A stretch of DNA of 64,000 bases from Demequina subtropica (GTDB lineage: Bacteria; Actinomycetota; Actinomycetes; Actinomycetales; Demequinaceae): contig NZ_BBMB01000009.1 in assembly GCF_000971235.1 (NCBI RefSeq), forward strand, positions 1-64,000. Direction: 5' to 3'. Shown here one piece after another: positions 44,534 through 54,269 of this stretch; positions within the stretch are counted from its first letter, which is position 1, and every line of letters begins with the position of its first letter. The notes under the pieces were generated by a model that saw only the letters and a list, made by a program, of their open reading frames with translations, was not told the origin of the DNA and searched no databases. Made by a program: the position numbers and the translations under genes.

Positions 44534-44583
44534 ACGCGTGGCGTCCGACCTCCTCCCCCCCTCGGAGGTCGGGCGCCTCGCGT
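44534..44583 (+). ncRNA. C-loop hairpin, possible 3' end of a small RNA
   Basis: A 13-bp stem (44541-44553 with 44564-44576) carries a 10-base loop with seven Cs, and extends by five pairs across a small internal loop. No plus-strand gene lies upstream (azlCD and DUF1540 are on the minus strand), so it would terminate an unannotated plus-strand RNA from within 44298-44534. It recalls actinobacterial C-rich-loop RNAs such as 6C, but only one C-loop is seen. Confidence 0.35.
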
Positions 44584-44645
44584 CTTGATCTGTACAGGCC
44601 CCAAGAGACGGGCTCGGCGCGCGATTCGGGAGCGCACCGCGCGCG

Positions 44646-44651
44646 TAGGCT
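44646..44651 (+). promoter_or_regulatory. Possible -10 box of msrB
   Basis: TAGGCT lies 20 bases before the msrB ATG, giving a short leader that includes AAGGAG. Confidence 0.4.
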
Positions 44652-44671
44652 TGCCGGGGAAGGAGCCCACC

Positions 44672-45085
44672 ATGAGCCCCAACAAGATCGTGAAGACCGA
44701 CGCCGAGTGGCGTGCCCAGCTGACCGATGTCGAGTTCCAGGTGCTGCGCGAGGCCGCCACCGAGCGCCCGTGGACCGGCGAGCTGATCGACGAGAAGCGC
44801 GACGGCGTCTTCCGTTGCCGCGCCTGCGGGGCGCAGCTGTTCCCCTCGGGCACCAAGTTCGACTCGCACTGCGGGTGGCCCAGCTTCTACGATGCCGAAG
44901 AGGGCGCCGTCACGCTGCACGAGGACCTCTCGCACGGCATGGTCCGCACCGAGGTGCGCTGCGCCGCGTGCGACTCGCACCTGGGCCACGTGTTCCCCGA
45001 TGCCCCGCAGACGCCCACGGGCGAGCGCTTCTGCATCAACTCGGTCTCGCTGACCTTCGACCAGTCCGAGGGCGAGCCCGCCTAG
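44672..45085 (+). CDS. msrB: Peptide-methionine (R)-S-oxide reductase
   Basis: The 137-residue enzyme has four zinc cysteines in CRAC (C49, C52) and CAAC (C97, C100), the GWPSF motif and the catalytic Cys in RFCIN (C121), with C67 as a possible resolving Cys. It reduces methionine-R-sulfoxide in proteins. AAGGAG lies 6 bases before the ATG. Its stop overlaps the GTG of the next gene by one base. Confidence 0.93.
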   Translation: MSPNKIVKTDAEWRAQLTDVEFQVLREAATERPWTGELIDEKRDGVFRCRACGAQLFPSGTKFDSHCGWPSFYDAEEGAVTLHEDLSHGMVRTEVRCAACDSHLGHVFPDAPQTPTGERFCINSVSLTFDQSEGEPA

Positions 45086-45714
45086 TGGTGGAGCACCGCT
45101 ACCGCCGCCCTGCCATGCTCGACATGGAGCTGGCGGACCAGATCGAGGGCGACATCGATCCCGCGGACCGCGGCCTCATCGCGCATGAGACTGCGCTCGC
45201 GATCGTGTCGCAGGCGCGCGAGTCGAAGGACCCCCAGCTGGTCGAGCGGCTGGTGCGCCTGGTCGACGAGGAGGGCATCGACACCGTCGCGATGATGTGG
45301 TCGAAGGCGGGGGAGCACACCCTGCCCGGCGCGCTGTGGCGGATCTACATGATCCGCGAGTGGGTCAAGCACGACGCGACGTCGGTCGCGCGCTCGTACC
45401 ACCAGGGCGTCCACGCCGCGCATGTGCGTCACGCGATCGCCGGCGTCGAGGACCCGCCCGGGCCCGACGAGGTCCGCACGCTCGCGGATGCCGTCCTGTC
45501 CGGGGTGTTCGCGGGCGACCTCGCCGTCGCGCTCGAGCGCGCCGGGGCGTTCTGCCGCGTGGTTGCCACCGGCGCGGCCTTCGAGGCCGAGTCCGACGAG
45601 GGCCACGCCGATGCGCGCGCCCACCGCACCACCATGCGCGCGGCCCAGCTGCTGCGTACGGGCGAGGACCTCGAGCGCTGCGCCGCCATGTGGCGCGAGG
45701 GCCGCTTGGACTGA
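45085..45714 (+). CDS. Conserved actinobacterial helical protein, function unknown
   Basis: The 209-residue protein is all-helical and acidic with PAMLDMELADQIEGDIDPADRG near the start and GALWRIYMIREWV in the middle. I recall similar proteins in related genera without known function. The GTG at 45085 overlaps the msrB TAG; an ATG at 45115 is an alternative. Coupling with msrB is probable. Confidence 0.7.
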   Translation: MVEHRYRRPAMLDMELADQIEGDIDPADRGLIAHETALAIVSQARESKDPQLVERLVRLVDEEGIDTVAMMWSKAGEHTLPGALWRIYMIREWVKHDATSVARSYHQGVHAAHVRHAIAGVEDPPGPDEVRTLADAVLSGVFAGDLAVALERAGAFCRVVATGAAFEAESDEGHADARAHRTTMRAAQLLRTGEDLERCAAMWREGRLD

Positions 45715-46092
45715 CCCGACGCGCCTCCTGTCGAGATGGGCGTTCACGGTCGTTTCTGCGGCCTGATGGGCTCCCATGGGGCATCCGCGTGCGCAGTCGA
45801 GCTCCGGCCGCGGTCGTGATGTTCGCGGAACGCTTGAAGTCCTGGGGATGGCGTCGCATCGCCTCCGGGCGGGCGTATGGTGGGGGTGACGTCGGACCGC
45901 GGTAGCCCCGGGCTCCAAATCCAGCCGCTTCGAGCGGCCTTCGCGCCGACTGGCGCTCCCGGTCCGGCGTCGTCTCATGCCCGGAGCGACGCTCAGCGCC
46001 CCATGGGGCGCGACCCGGGCGAGAAAGCGACCGTCAGCTCCCCATTCCGGACCGGGACACGCGTGTGTCCCCGGTGGGTCGAGTCGCGGAGA
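45715..46092. other. Gene-free gap with nothing recognised
   Basis: This 378-bp gap between convergent genes shows no credible reading frame, tRNA, or strong terminator. Its composition is slightly less biased than its neighbours and it could be a decayed gene. Confidence 0.4.
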
Positions 46093-47067
46093 TCAGACGT
46101 GCACGCGCAGCAGGTGCGTCTCGACCGCCACCACCACGGGCCCGGACTCCCAGTCCGCGACGTGCGCGACCAGCACGCCGCCGGCGGGCAGGTAGGGGTT
46201 CGAGCGCGGCAGCGCGCCGCGCGTGTACGGCCGCACGGCCGCGCGGAGCATCTCGATGATGGTCGGCAGCGTGGGCCGGTGGACGCAGACGACCCGCGGT
46301 GAGCGCTTGCGCAGGAGCTTGCCGAACACGGTCGCCGTCTCGAGCGGACGATGCGCGTGGCGGGGCTCGGTGAGGGCCTCGTGGACGTGGATGTCCGAGC
46401 CGATCGCGTCGGCGTACGGCGTCACGGTGTCGACGCAGCGGCGCGCGGGCGACGACTCGATCTTCGAGATCCCGAACGATGCGATGAGCGGCACCAGCGC
46501 CTGCGCGCGCTCCTTGCCGGACTTGCTGAGCGGCCGCTTCGCGTCGGCGAGCTTCCATGCCTTGCGCCGCTTGGCGCGCGCGTGCCTCACCAGCATGAAG
46601 GGCCTGGTGTCGAGCCGTCCTGCGGCGTAGGCGTCGACCAGCGCGTCGAGCGGTCGGAGATCGTCGGGGAACGTGATGAGGGCGTGCGCCTGCTCGACGG
46701 TGAGCCAGCGCATCTGGTCGATCTCGTTCTTGGACGCGTCCTTGAACCTCGGGCGCGCGCGGACCGCGGCGGCGCCGGAGGACATGAGCTCGGCGGCCCA
46801 GTACTTCACCACCTTCTGCTTGCCGGCCGCGATCGGGTAGCGCAGCGTTGGAAGCGGCTGGCCCAGCACCACCTGCTTGCCCGTCTCCTCGGCCACCTCG
46901 CGGACCGCGCACTCGGGCAGCGACTCGCCGGGATCGAGCTTCCCCTTGGGCCACGACCAGTCGTTGTAGCGAGGCCGGTGCACCGCGAGCACCTGCAGCT
47001 CGCCGTCCCGGATGCGCCACACGAGCGCACCGGCGGCCACGACGGTGCCCTCGGGGTAGTGGTTCAC
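46093..47067 (-). CDS. MutT1-like Nudix hydrolase fused to a histidine phosphatase
   Basis: The 324-residue protein has a Nudix box at residues 42-64 (GKLDPGES ... REVAEETG) and a second domain from about residue 155 that starts LVRHARA, a histidine-phosphatase active site. This matches mycobacterial MutT1, which degrades 8-oxo-GTP/dGTP and diadenosine polyphosphates. The GTG at 47067 overlaps the ppk stop as GTGA, so the two are coupled, as in mycobacteria and relatives. Confidence 0.9.
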   Translation of the reverse strand: MNHYPEGTVVAAGALVWRIRDGELQVLAVHRPRYNDWSWPKGKLDPGESLPECAVREVAEETGKQVVLGQPLPTLRYPIAAGKQKVVKYWAAELMSSGAAAVRARPRFKDASKNEIDQMRWLTVEQAHALITFPDDLRPLDALVDAYAAGRLDTRPFMLVRHARAKRRKAWKLADAKRPLSKSGKERAQALVPLIASFGISKIESSPARRCVDTVTPYADAIGSDIHVHEALTEPRHAHRPLETATVFGKLLRKRSPRVVCVHRPTLPTIIEMLRAAVRPYTRGALPRSNPYLPAGGVLVAHVADWESGPVVVAVETHLLRVHV

Positions 47068-49319
47068 TTCCCCTTGGCCCTCCGCTTGGGCTGCCGGCGG
47101 ATGTACGTGCCCTGGAGGTCCTTGAGCCGGTTGCCCTCGCCGTCGGTGACGGTGTGGCTCCACGTGCCGTCCTCGTGCAGCTCCCAGCCCGCAACCTGCC
47201 TGCTCATCGCCATGTCGATGTTCTCGATGAGGCTCGCCACCTGCAGCTCGTCCGTCACGGTGATGAGCGCCTCGATGCGGCGGTCGAGGTTGCGGTGCAT
47301 GAGGTCGGCCGAGCCGATGAACACCTCGGGGTCGCCGTCGTTCGCGAAGGCGTAGATGCGCGAGTGCTCGAGGAACCGGCCCAGGATCGAGCGGACCCGG
47401 ATGTTCTCGGAGAAGCCGGGCACCCCGGGTCGCACCGCGCAGATGCCGCGCACGTTGACGTCGACCTTCACGCCCGCGTTCGAGGCGCGGTAGAGGGCGT
47501 CGATCGTCTTCTCGTCGACGATCGAGTTGACCTTGATCTTGACCCACGCCTCCTTGCCCTCGGCGGCGTTCCTGGCCTCGCGCTCGATGCGCTCGATGAG
47601 GCCGGCGCGCACGCCGATCGGGGCGACGATGAGCCGGCGGAAGCGCGACTTGGGCGCGTAGCCCGAGAGCTGGTTGAAGAGCTTGGTGAGGTCCGCCCCC
47701 ACCTCGGGGTTCTTGGTGAGCAGGCCGTAGTCCTCGTAGAGGCGTGCCGTCTTCGGGTGGTAGTTGCCGGTGCCGATGTGGCTGTAGCGCTGGAGGCCGT
47801 CCTCCTCCTGGCGCACCACGAGCGACAGCTTGCAGTGCGTCTTGAGCCCGACCAGGCCGTAGACCACGTGCACCCCGGCCTGCTCGAGCTTGCGCGCCCA
47901 CGAGATGTTGCGCCGCTCGTCGAAGCGCGCCTTGATCTCGACCAGCGCGAGCACCTGCTTGCCCGCGTGCGCTGCCTCGATGAGCGCGTCGACGATGGGC
48001 GAGTCGCCCGAGGTGCGGTACAGCGTCTGCTTGATCGCGAGCACCTTCGGATCAGCGGCCGCCTGCGCGAGGAAGGCCTGCACCGACGTCGAGAAGGAGT
48101 CGTAGGGGTGGTGCAGCAGCACGTCCCCGCGCGTGATCGCGTCGAAGACGTTCTGCTCGTCGGCGGTCTCGACGGGGGCCAACCGGTGGTGCGTGGTGGG
48201 CCGGAAGGACTCGAACTGGAGCGAGGGCCGGTCGAGGTCCGCGATGAGGTTGAGGCCCGTGAGGTCGAGCGGCGCGGGCAGGTGGAACACGTCGTTCTCG
48301 GTGATGCCGAGCTCGCGCACCAGCAGCTCGCGGATCTTGGGCGGGAGGTCGTCGGCCACCTCGAGGCGGACCGCGGGGCCGAAGCGCCGGCGCAGCAGCT
48401 CCTTCTCCATGGCCTTGAGGAGGTTCTCGGCATCGTCCTCCTCGACCTCGACGTCCTCGTTGCGGGTGACGCGGAACGTGTAGTGCGCCGCGACCTTCAT
48501 GCCGGGGAACAGGTAGTCGAGGTGTGCCCCGATGACGTCCTCGAGCGGGACGAAGCTGCGCGGCTCGTCGGACAGCGACGCCGCGTCGGTCACCTGGCCC
48601 ACGTGGCCCGCGGCGTCGACCGAGAGGAACCGCGGCAGCGTCTCGGGCACCTTGACGCGCGCGAAGTAGTCCTTGCCGGTCTCGGGGTCGACGATCTCGA
48701 CGGCGATGTTGAGCGACAGCCCCGAGATGTACGGGAAGGGGTGCGCGGGGTCGACCGCGAGCGGCGTGAGCACGGGGAAGATGTCGGCGCGGAACAGCTT
48801 GCGCAGGCGCTCGCGCTCGGCGTCGCCGAGGTCCTCCTGCCGCACCAGCTGGATGCCCTCGTTCGCGAGCGCGGGGCGCACCTGGTCCTCGAACGTCTCG
48901 GCGTGGCGGTCCATGAGCTCGTGCGCGCGCTCGATGATCGCGTCGATCTGGCGGCTCGCGCTCATGCCCGTGGCGGACGGCACCGCGAAGCCGGCGGCGA
49001 TGCGGCGCTTGAGCCCGGCGACCCGCACCATGAAGAACTCGTCGAGGTTGGAGGCGAAGATCGCGAGGAAGCGCGCGCGCTCGAGCAGGGGCGTCTGCGG
49101 GTCCTCGGCCATCTCGAGCACGCGCTCGTTGAAGGCGAGCCACGACAGCTCGCGGTCCAGGTAGCGCTCGTCCGGCAGCGCGGACGGCGACTCGTCCTCC
49201 TCGAACTCGACGGTGGGGACGGGGTACGTCTCCTCGGAGTCGAGCGCAGGCGCGTCGGCCAGCGGCGCGGGAGCGGGCGTGGAGGCGTTGACGTCGAGGC
49301 TCTCGGACATGTGGCCCAT
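47064..49319 (-). CDS. ppk1: Polyphosphate kinase 1
   Basis: The 751-residue protein has the N-domain [16 protein letters not shown], the head domain, and the catalytic C-domains with [20 protein letters not shown] and [20 protein letters not shown]. It makes polyphosphate from ATP through a phospho-His. Two ATGs (49319 and 49310) are close; neither has a strong ribosome site. The first 40 residues are a variable acidic extension. Confidence 0.93.
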   Translation of the reverse strand: MGHMSESLDVNASTPAPAPLADAPALDSEETYPVPTVEFEEDESPSALPDERYLDRELSWLAFNERVLEMAEDPQTPLLERARFLAIFASNLDEFFMVRVAGLKRRIAAGFAVPSATGMSASRQIDAIIERAHELMDRHAETFEDQVRPALANEGIQLVRQEDLGDAERERLRKLFRADIFPVLTPLAVDPAHPFPYISGLSLNIAVEIVDPETGKDYFARVKVPETLPRFLSVDAAGHVGQVTDAASLSDEPRSFVPLEDVIGAHLDYLFPGMKVAAHYTFRVTRNEDVEVEEDDAENLLKAMEKELLRRRFGPAVRLEVADDLPPKIRELLVRELGITENDVFHLPAPLDLTGLNLIADLDRPSLQFESFRPTTHHRLAPVETADEQNVFDAITRGDVLLHHPYDSFSTSVQAFLAQAAADPKVLAIKQTLYRTSGDSPIVDALIEAAHAGKQVLALVEIKARFDERRNISWARKLEQAGVHVVYGLVGLKTHCKLSLVVRQEEDGLQRYSHIGTGNYHPKTARLYEDYGLLTKNPEVGADLTKLFNQLSGYAPKSRFRRLIVAPIGVRAGLIERIEREARNAAEGKEAWVKIKVNSIVDEKTIDALYRASNAGVKVDVNVRGICAVRPGVPGFSENIRVRSILGRFLEHSRIYAFANDGDPEVFIGSADLMHRNLDRRIEALITVTDELQVASLIENIDMAMSRQVAGWELHEDGTWSHTVTDGEGNRLKDLQGTYIRRQPKRRAKGK

Positions 49320-49417
49320 CGTTCCACGGGAGCCCCGCCTGCGTCACCCGTCCGCGGTCCCGGGTCCGGAGGCGCCGGGCGCGGCTCGGGCGGGCGCCGC
49401 CGCTTGCACCCTTCAGT

Positions 49418-49440
49418 TGTTTCAGGCAATACTGAAAACA
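49418..49440. promoter_or_regulatory. Operator overlapping the start of the regulator gene
   Basis: TTTCAG-N6-CTGAAA (49420-49437) is a perfect inverted repeat. It covers AATACT, a -10-like box that lies 6 bases before the ATG at 49440. The layout suggests leaderless, autoregulated transcription. Confidence 0.6.
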
Positions 49441-49904
49441 TGCCGATGGACGATGCGCAGCACGCGTACGTGGACAGGGTCGCGACCTTCTTCACGATGT
49501 TCGGCTCCGCGCGCGCGTGGGCCGAGATCCTCGGGTGGCTCATGATCTGCGAACCCGCCGAGCAGACCCAGGCCCAGATCGCCGAGGACCTCGGGCTGAG
49601 CGCCGGCACGGTCTCGACGCAGCTGCGCGCGCATGTGCAGCTCGGGATGGTCGAGCAGGTGCGGGTGCGTGGCGACCGCACGCAGCGCTACCGGCTCCGT
49701 TCGGGGGCCTGGTACGCGGTCATGGCCTCCGAGCTCGAGCGCATCCGCGCCCTCGGCGACCTCGCGCGCGCCGGCGACGGCGTGCTTCCCCGGGACAGAC
49801 CCGAACGGGTCACGGAGCTCGGCGACCTCGCCGACTTCTTCGCACGCGAATGGCCGCCGCTCATGGAGCGCATGACGGCAGAGCTCGAGAAGGGACCAGC
49901 ATGA
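49440..49904 (+). CDS. GbsR/MarR-type transcription regulator
   Basis: The 154-residue winged-helix protein has its recognition helix in IAEDLGLSAGTVSTQLRAH (residues about 45-63) and a C-terminal helical dimer region. It overlaps the ABC ATPase start as ATGA and probably represses this exporter operon through the palindrome at its own start. Confidence 0.82.
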   Translation: MPMDDAQHAYVDRVATFFTMFGSARAWAEILGWLMICEPAEQTQAQIAEDLGLSAGTVSTQLRAHVQLGMVEQVRVRGDRTQRYRLRSGAWYAVMASELERIRALGDLARAGDGVLPRDRPERVTELGDLADFFAREWPPLMERMTAELEKGPA

Positions 49905-50857
49905 CCACCACCCCCGCCATCGAGACCGTGGGTCTCACCAAGCGCTTCGGCGACTTCACCGCGGTGCAGGACGTGTCCCTGCAGATCGGCCCCGGGGAGA
50001 TCTTCGGCTTCCTCGGGCCCAACGGTGCGGGCAAGTCGACGACCATCCGATGCCTGCTCGACCTCATCCGGCCCTCGGAGGGCGAGTGCCGCATCGTCGG
50101 GCTCGACTCGCGCAAGGACGCCGTCGAGATCCGCCGCCACCTGGGCTTCCTGCCCTCCGACCTCGCGCTCTACCCGAACCTCACGGGGCGCGAGACGCTC
50201 GAGTTCCTCGCGAACCTGCGCGGAGGCGTCGACTGGACGTGGGTCGATGCGCTGGCCGACCGCCTCGACGCCGACCTGGGCAAGAAGGTGGGCGAGCTCT
50301 CGTCCGGCAACCGCCAGAAGGTCGGGCTCATCCAGGCCTTCATGAACCGCCCCGAGGTGGTGATCCTCGACGAGCCGATCACGGGCCTCGACCCGCTGGT
50401 GCAGCTCGAGTTCCACACGCTCATGCGCGAGCAGGTGGCAGAGGGGCGCACGGTCTTCCTCTCCAGCCACACGCTGTCCGAGGTCGAGCGGGTCGCCGAC
50501 CGCGTCGGCTTCATCCGCCGCGGGCACCTCATCGCGGTCGAGCGCATGGACGAGCTCAAGGACAAGGCGCTGCGCCGCGTGACGCTCGAGTTCGCGCACC
50601 CGGTCGCGGTCGACGCGTTCGACGGCGTCGAGGGCGTGCACAGCGTGAGCGCCGAGGGCGACACGGTGACCGCGCAGTACGAGGGCTCGATGGCCCCGTT
50701 GCTCAAGGTCGCCACCGCTCATGACGTGCTCTCGCTGTCGTCCGCGAGCGTCGACCTCGACGAGATCTTCCTCGAGTTCTACCGCGACGAGGTCAGCGAG
50801 GCCGAGGGTGACGCCGAGGACGTGCCCGCCGCCGCGGCCGCCGGGGAGCGTGCGTGA
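49901..50857 (+). CDS. ABC exporter ATPase
   Basis: The 318-residue protein has Walker A GPNGAGKST (near residue 43), signature LSSGNRQKV and Walker B VVILDEP, and a C-terminal domain of about 90 residues like DrrA-type ATPases. It pairs with the permease that follows. The substrate is unknown. Confidence 0.9.
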   Translation: MTTTPAIETVGLTKRFGDFTAVQDVSLQIGPGEIFGFLGPNGAGKSTTIRCLLDLIRPSEGECRIVGLDSRKDAVEIRRHLGFLPSDLALYPNLTGRETLEFLANLRGGVDWTWVDALADRLDADLGKKVGELSSGNRQKVGLIQAFMNRPEVVILDEPITGLDPLVQLEFHTLMREQVAEGRTVFLSSHTLSEVERVADRVGFIRRGHLIAVERMDELKDKALRRVTLEFAHPVAVDAFDGVEGVHSVSAEGDTVTAQYEGSMAPLLKVATAHDVLSLSSASVDLDEIFLEFYRDEVSEAEGDAEDVPAAAAAGERA

Positions 50858-52512
50858 TGCTGCGCACCCTGTACCTCAAGTCGATCCGCGATCGCGCGGC
50901 CTCGGCGCTCATCGGCGCCTCCTCCCTCTGGTTCGTCGCGGTCTTCGGCATGTGGGCGTACGCGGGCCTCGGCGACGACTCGGTGTCGTTCTTCGACGAC
51001 ATGCCGGCCTTCTACACGGACCTCATCGGCATCAACGGCGACGCGGGCGTCGCGGGCCTCATGCTCAGCATGATGTTCAACTTCATCGGCCCGTTCGTGG
51101 TGGCGGGGATCGCGGTCTCCATGGGTGCGGCGGCGCTCGCGGGCGAGGAGAACGACGGCACGATGAACGTGCTCACCACCGCTCCTCGCTCCCGGTCGCG
51201 CCTGCTCGCCTCGAAGGGCCTCGCCGCGCTCACGATCGCGCTGGTGGTGAACGTGCTCGCGTGGGCCGGCTACCTCGTGTCGATCCTCGCGTTCGGGGAG
51301 TCCGCGGCAGACGTCAACATCGGCGCGGCCACGGTGCACGTCACCGCGGTCGCGCTGCTCTACGGCGCGGTCGCCTTCGCGCTCGGCGCCGCGACAGGGC
51401 ACCAACGGCTCGCCTCCGGGGTCGGCACCGCGTTCCTGGTGGTCTCGTTCTTCGGCGCGGGCCTGCTGCCCATGATCGACGGCGGCGAGGACTGGGCGAA
51501 GATCTTCCCCTGGTACTACATCAACGCAGCCTCCCCGCTGGTCGACGGCGTCGACTGGACGCAGGTGCTGGTGCTCCTCGCGATCACGGCGGCCCTGGTC
51601 GTGGTGGGGTGGGCGGCCTACGTGCGACGCGACCTCGTCTCGGGCGCGACGACGGTGCCGCTCCTGGCGCGCTTCCAGGAGGACGAGCGGCTGGCGCGCA
51701 TGCTCGAGCTGCTGCGGGGCCGTTCGAGCACGCGAGGCATCGTGGGCAAGGCCCTCAGCGAGAGCCGTGCCATCCTCACCATCGCCGGGGGCGGCATCTT
51801 CCTCATGACGGCTCTGATGGGCCCGATGTTCAACCTCGTCTCCGACTTCGTCGGCGAGTTCGCCGACGCCTTCCCCGACAACATCATGGCGATGGTGGGA
51901 TTCGCGGACTACTCGCGTCCCGAGGGCTGGTACCACGGCGAGATGCTGTCGATCACGGTGCCGGTGGCGGTCGCGGTTGCCGCGATCGCCGCGGGCGCGG
52001 CGCTCGCGGGCGAGGAGCGGGCGCGGACCATCTCCGTGCTGCTCGGCTCACCGCTGTCCCGCGCCGCCGTGGCGTGGCGCCGCGCGCTTGCCGTGCTCGC
52101 TGTCGCAGCGGTGAACGCGCTCGCGACGGTGGCCGGGATCGCGCTCGGCAACTGGGTCGGCGGGCTCGGGATCTCGTACCTGCACATCCTCGCGACCGGC
52201 GTGCTCGTGTGGGGCCTCGGCGCCGTGTTCGGGGCCGCGGCGTTCCTGGGCGGCGCGCTCACCGGGCAGCCCAAGGTGGCGGTGGGCGTGGGCACGGGGG
52301 TCGCGGTGGTGGGCTGGGCGCTCACGGCGTTCGCCGCCGTGAACGATGCGCTCGTCCCGATCGCGCACCTGTCGCCGTACTACTACTACACGTGGGAGTT
52401 CCCGCTCGACAATGGCCTCTACTGGTACCAGCCGGTGGTGCTGTTCGGCGCGGCGGCGGCTCTGTTCGCGGCGGGCGTCGCGGGCTACGTGCGGCGTGAT
52501 CTCAAGGGCTGA
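50854..52512 (+). CDS. ABC-2 type exporter permease, double length
   Basis: The 552-residue membrane protein has about 12 helices in two repeated halves, each containing an AALAGEE motif (GAAALAGEENDGTMNVL and GAALAGEERARTISVLLG). It resembles large actinobacterial exporter permeases. The GTG at 50854 overlaps the ATPase stop; an ATG at 50857 is an equal choice. Confidence 0.87.
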   Translation: MMLRTLYLKSIRDRAASALIGASSLWFVAVFGMWAYAGLGDDSVSFFDDMPAFYTDLIGINGDAGVAGLMLSMMFNFIGPFVVAGIAVSMGAAALAGEENDGTMNVLTTAPRSRSRLLASKGLAALTIALVVNVLAWAGYLVSILAFGESAADVNIGAATVHVTAVALLYGAVAFALGAATGHQRLASGVGTAFLVVSFFGAGLLPMIDGGEDWAKIFPWYYINAASPLVDGVDWTQVLVLLAITAALVVVGWAAYVRRDLVSGATTVPLLARFQEDERLARMLELLRGRSSTRGIVGKALSESRAILTIAGGGIFLMTALMGPMFNLVSDFVGEFADAFPDNIMAMVGFADYSRPEGWYHGEMLSITVPVAVAVAAIAAGAALAGEERARTISVLLGSPLSRAAVAWRRALAVLAVAAVNALATVAGIALGNWVGGLGISYLHILATGVLVWGLGAVFGAAAFLGGALTGQPKVAVGVGTGVAVVGWALTAFAAVNDALVPIAHLSPYYYYTWEFPLDNGLYWYQPVVLFGAAAALFAAGVAGYVRRDLKG

Positions 52513-52518
52513 CCCGCC

Positions 52519-52636
52519 GCGGCTCCGCCACACCGATCAGCGGCTCCGCCACACGGGTCCCGGCGTGTCGCCGGCGTGTTGCGGCGTGCGGCCCTGGAGT
52601 CCGCGCCTATCCGGGGGCCGCGTGTGGCGGAGCCGC
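52519..52636. repeat. 15-bp repeat: two direct copies and one inverted copy
   Basis: GCGGCTCCGCCACAC occurs at 52519-52533 and 52540-52554, and inverted at 52622-52636. Alternative hairpins can form between the third copy and either of the first two. It lies between the exporter permease and the convergent acetyltransferase and may act as a terminator. Confidence 0.75.
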
Positions 52637-52647
52637 AGCGGGAGGGG

Positions 52648-53106
52648 TCAGAGCTCCCGGGTGTAGAAGCGCGAGAACGGGTCGAGGGCGTAGCCGGCGA
52701 ACGGCCCGCACTCGGTGAAGCCTGCGCGCTCGTACAGACGATGCGCGGCGTGGAAGGGCTCGGACGTCCCCGTCTCGAGGCTCACGCGGACGAGCCTCAG
52801 GTCGCGACCCACGCCCATGAGGTGGTCGAGCACCGCGGTCGCGACGCCGCGGCCGCGCTGATCGCCGGCGGTCCGCATCGACTTGATCTCGCCGTGCACC
52901 GGCTCGATCACCGCGATCGCGCCCACCCCGAGCAAGGCGCCGTCCCCGTCGCGCGCCGCGACGAACCTCACGTGCGGCGCGCGCAGCCGGTCGACGTCGA
53001 GCGCGTGCACCGAGCAGGCGGGCGAGGTCGCGTGCATGTCGGCGAGGTGCTCCGTCAGGAGCGCGGTGATGTCCGGGCTGCCGGGGTCGGCGAGGGCGAT
53101 CTGCAT
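52648..53106 (-). CDS. GNAT-family N-acetyltransferase
   Basis: The 152-residue protein has the GNAT acetyl-CoA loop in RTAGDQRGRGVATAVLDHLM and the later LETGTSEPFHAAHRLYERAGF. It transfers an acetyl group to an unknown amine. GAGG lies in the short leader. Confidence 0.87.
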   Translation of the reverse strand: MQIALADPGSPDITALLTEHLADMHATSPACSVHALDVDRLRAPHVRFVAARDGDGALLGVGAIAVIEPVHGEIKSMRTAGDQRGRGVATAVLDHLMGVGRDLRLVRVSLETGTSEPFHAAHRLYERAGFTECGPFAGYALDPFSRFYTREL

Positions 53107-53231
53107 GGCCTCATCCTCTCGCGCCGCGCGAGTGCGCCCGCCATGCTGGGTCGGAGGGGCGAAGATGCCTTTCCGTGCTACGGTTTCCTCAAGTGGAGAA
53201 ATCGGCCGCGGGTGGTCGGGAAGGAAGTGCC

Positions 53232-54269
53232 ATGAAGGCGATGATCCTCAAGGAGTTCCGCGAGCTGCGCCGCGACAGGCGGACGATGGCGATGCTCATC
53301 GTGCTGCCGATCGTGCTGCTCACGATCTTCGGCTACGCCGCGAACTTCACCGTCGACACGATCCCCACGCGCGTCATCGGCCCCGGCGCGGAGCAGGTGG
53401 TGGCGAACGCCCCCGACCTGTTCGAGATCGGTGAGGTGGACGCGGACGCGACCACCAACGACGCGCTCGCCTGGATGCGCGACAACGAGACCGAGGTGGT
53501 GATCGACACCACCACGCAGCCCCCGACGGCGTACGTCGACGGCGCGAGCCTCTTCACGGCGCAGAGCGCCTCCGTCGCCTTCGCCCGCATGGGCGATCAG
53601 GTGCAGGTCGACATCCTCTTCAATCCCGACCTGGAGACCTCGTGGGTCATGGTGCCCGCGCTGATCGGCCTCATCCTGACCTTCATCGGCACCATCATCA
53701 CGTCGATCGGGCTGGTGAAGGAGCGCCAGTCGGGCACGCTCGAGCAGCTCGCGGTGATGCCGCTCAAGCCGGCCGACGTCATCATCGGCAAGATCGCCCC
53801 GTACTTCCTGCTCGCGTCCTTCGACATGCTCGTCGTGACGTTCCTCGGCGTATGGATCTTCGATGTGCCGTTCGAGGGCAACCCCTGGCTCTTCGCGGTG
53901 GGCGCCGGGATCTTCCTCTTCGTGGTGCTGGGCATCGGTGTGCTGATCTCGACGGTCTCGCAGACCCAGGCTCAGGCGATCCAGCTCGCGATCATGCTGC
54001 TGCTCCCGCAGATCCTGCTGTCGGGCTTCATCTTCCCGCTCGACGCGATGCCGACCGCGATCGCGGCGATCGGGCGCTGCCTGCCCCTCACGTACTTCGT
54101 CGAGATCGCGCAGGGGATCTTCCTGCGCGGCGCCGGCATCAGCGCCCTGTGGATCCCCTTCGCGGTCCTCACGGGGATGGCTCTCCTGGTGTTCTCCGCC
54201 GCGGTCCTGCGGTTCCGGCGCGATCTCGCGCCGAGCGCGCACCACCGGGCGAAGGCGAAGGCCGCCTGA
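53232..54269 (+). CDS. ABC-2 exporter permease, YbhS/YbhR-like
   Basis: The 345-residue protein has an N-terminal helix, a large extracytoplasmic domain (residues about 35-140), and five more helices with ERQSGTLEQLAVMPL, the ABC-2 permease signature. AAGGA precedes the ATG. Only one permease gene is present, so it may act as a homodimer. Its stop overlaps the first ATPase ATG. Confidence 0.88.
   Translation: MKAMILKEFRELRRDRRTMAMLIVLPIVLLTIFGYAANFTVDTIPTRVIGPGAEQVVANAPDLFEIGEVDADATTNDALAWMRDNETEVVIDTTTQPPTAYVDGASLFTAQSASVAFARMGDQVQVDILFNPDLETSWVMVPALIGLILTFIGTIITSIGLVKERQSGTLEQLAVMPLKPADVIIGKIAPYFLLASFDMLVVTFLGVWIFDVPFEGNPWLFAVGAGIFLFVVLGIGVLISTVSQTQAQAIQLAIMLLLPQILLSGFIFPLDAMPTAIAAIGRCLPLTYFVEIAQGIFLRGAGISALWIPFAVLTGMALLVFSAAVLRFRRDLAPSAHHRAKAKAA

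Noticed and set aside
44534-44583. Firm assignment as 6C RNA
   Set aside because: The 6C family has two C-rich loops; only one is visible, so I left it as a candidate small RNA.
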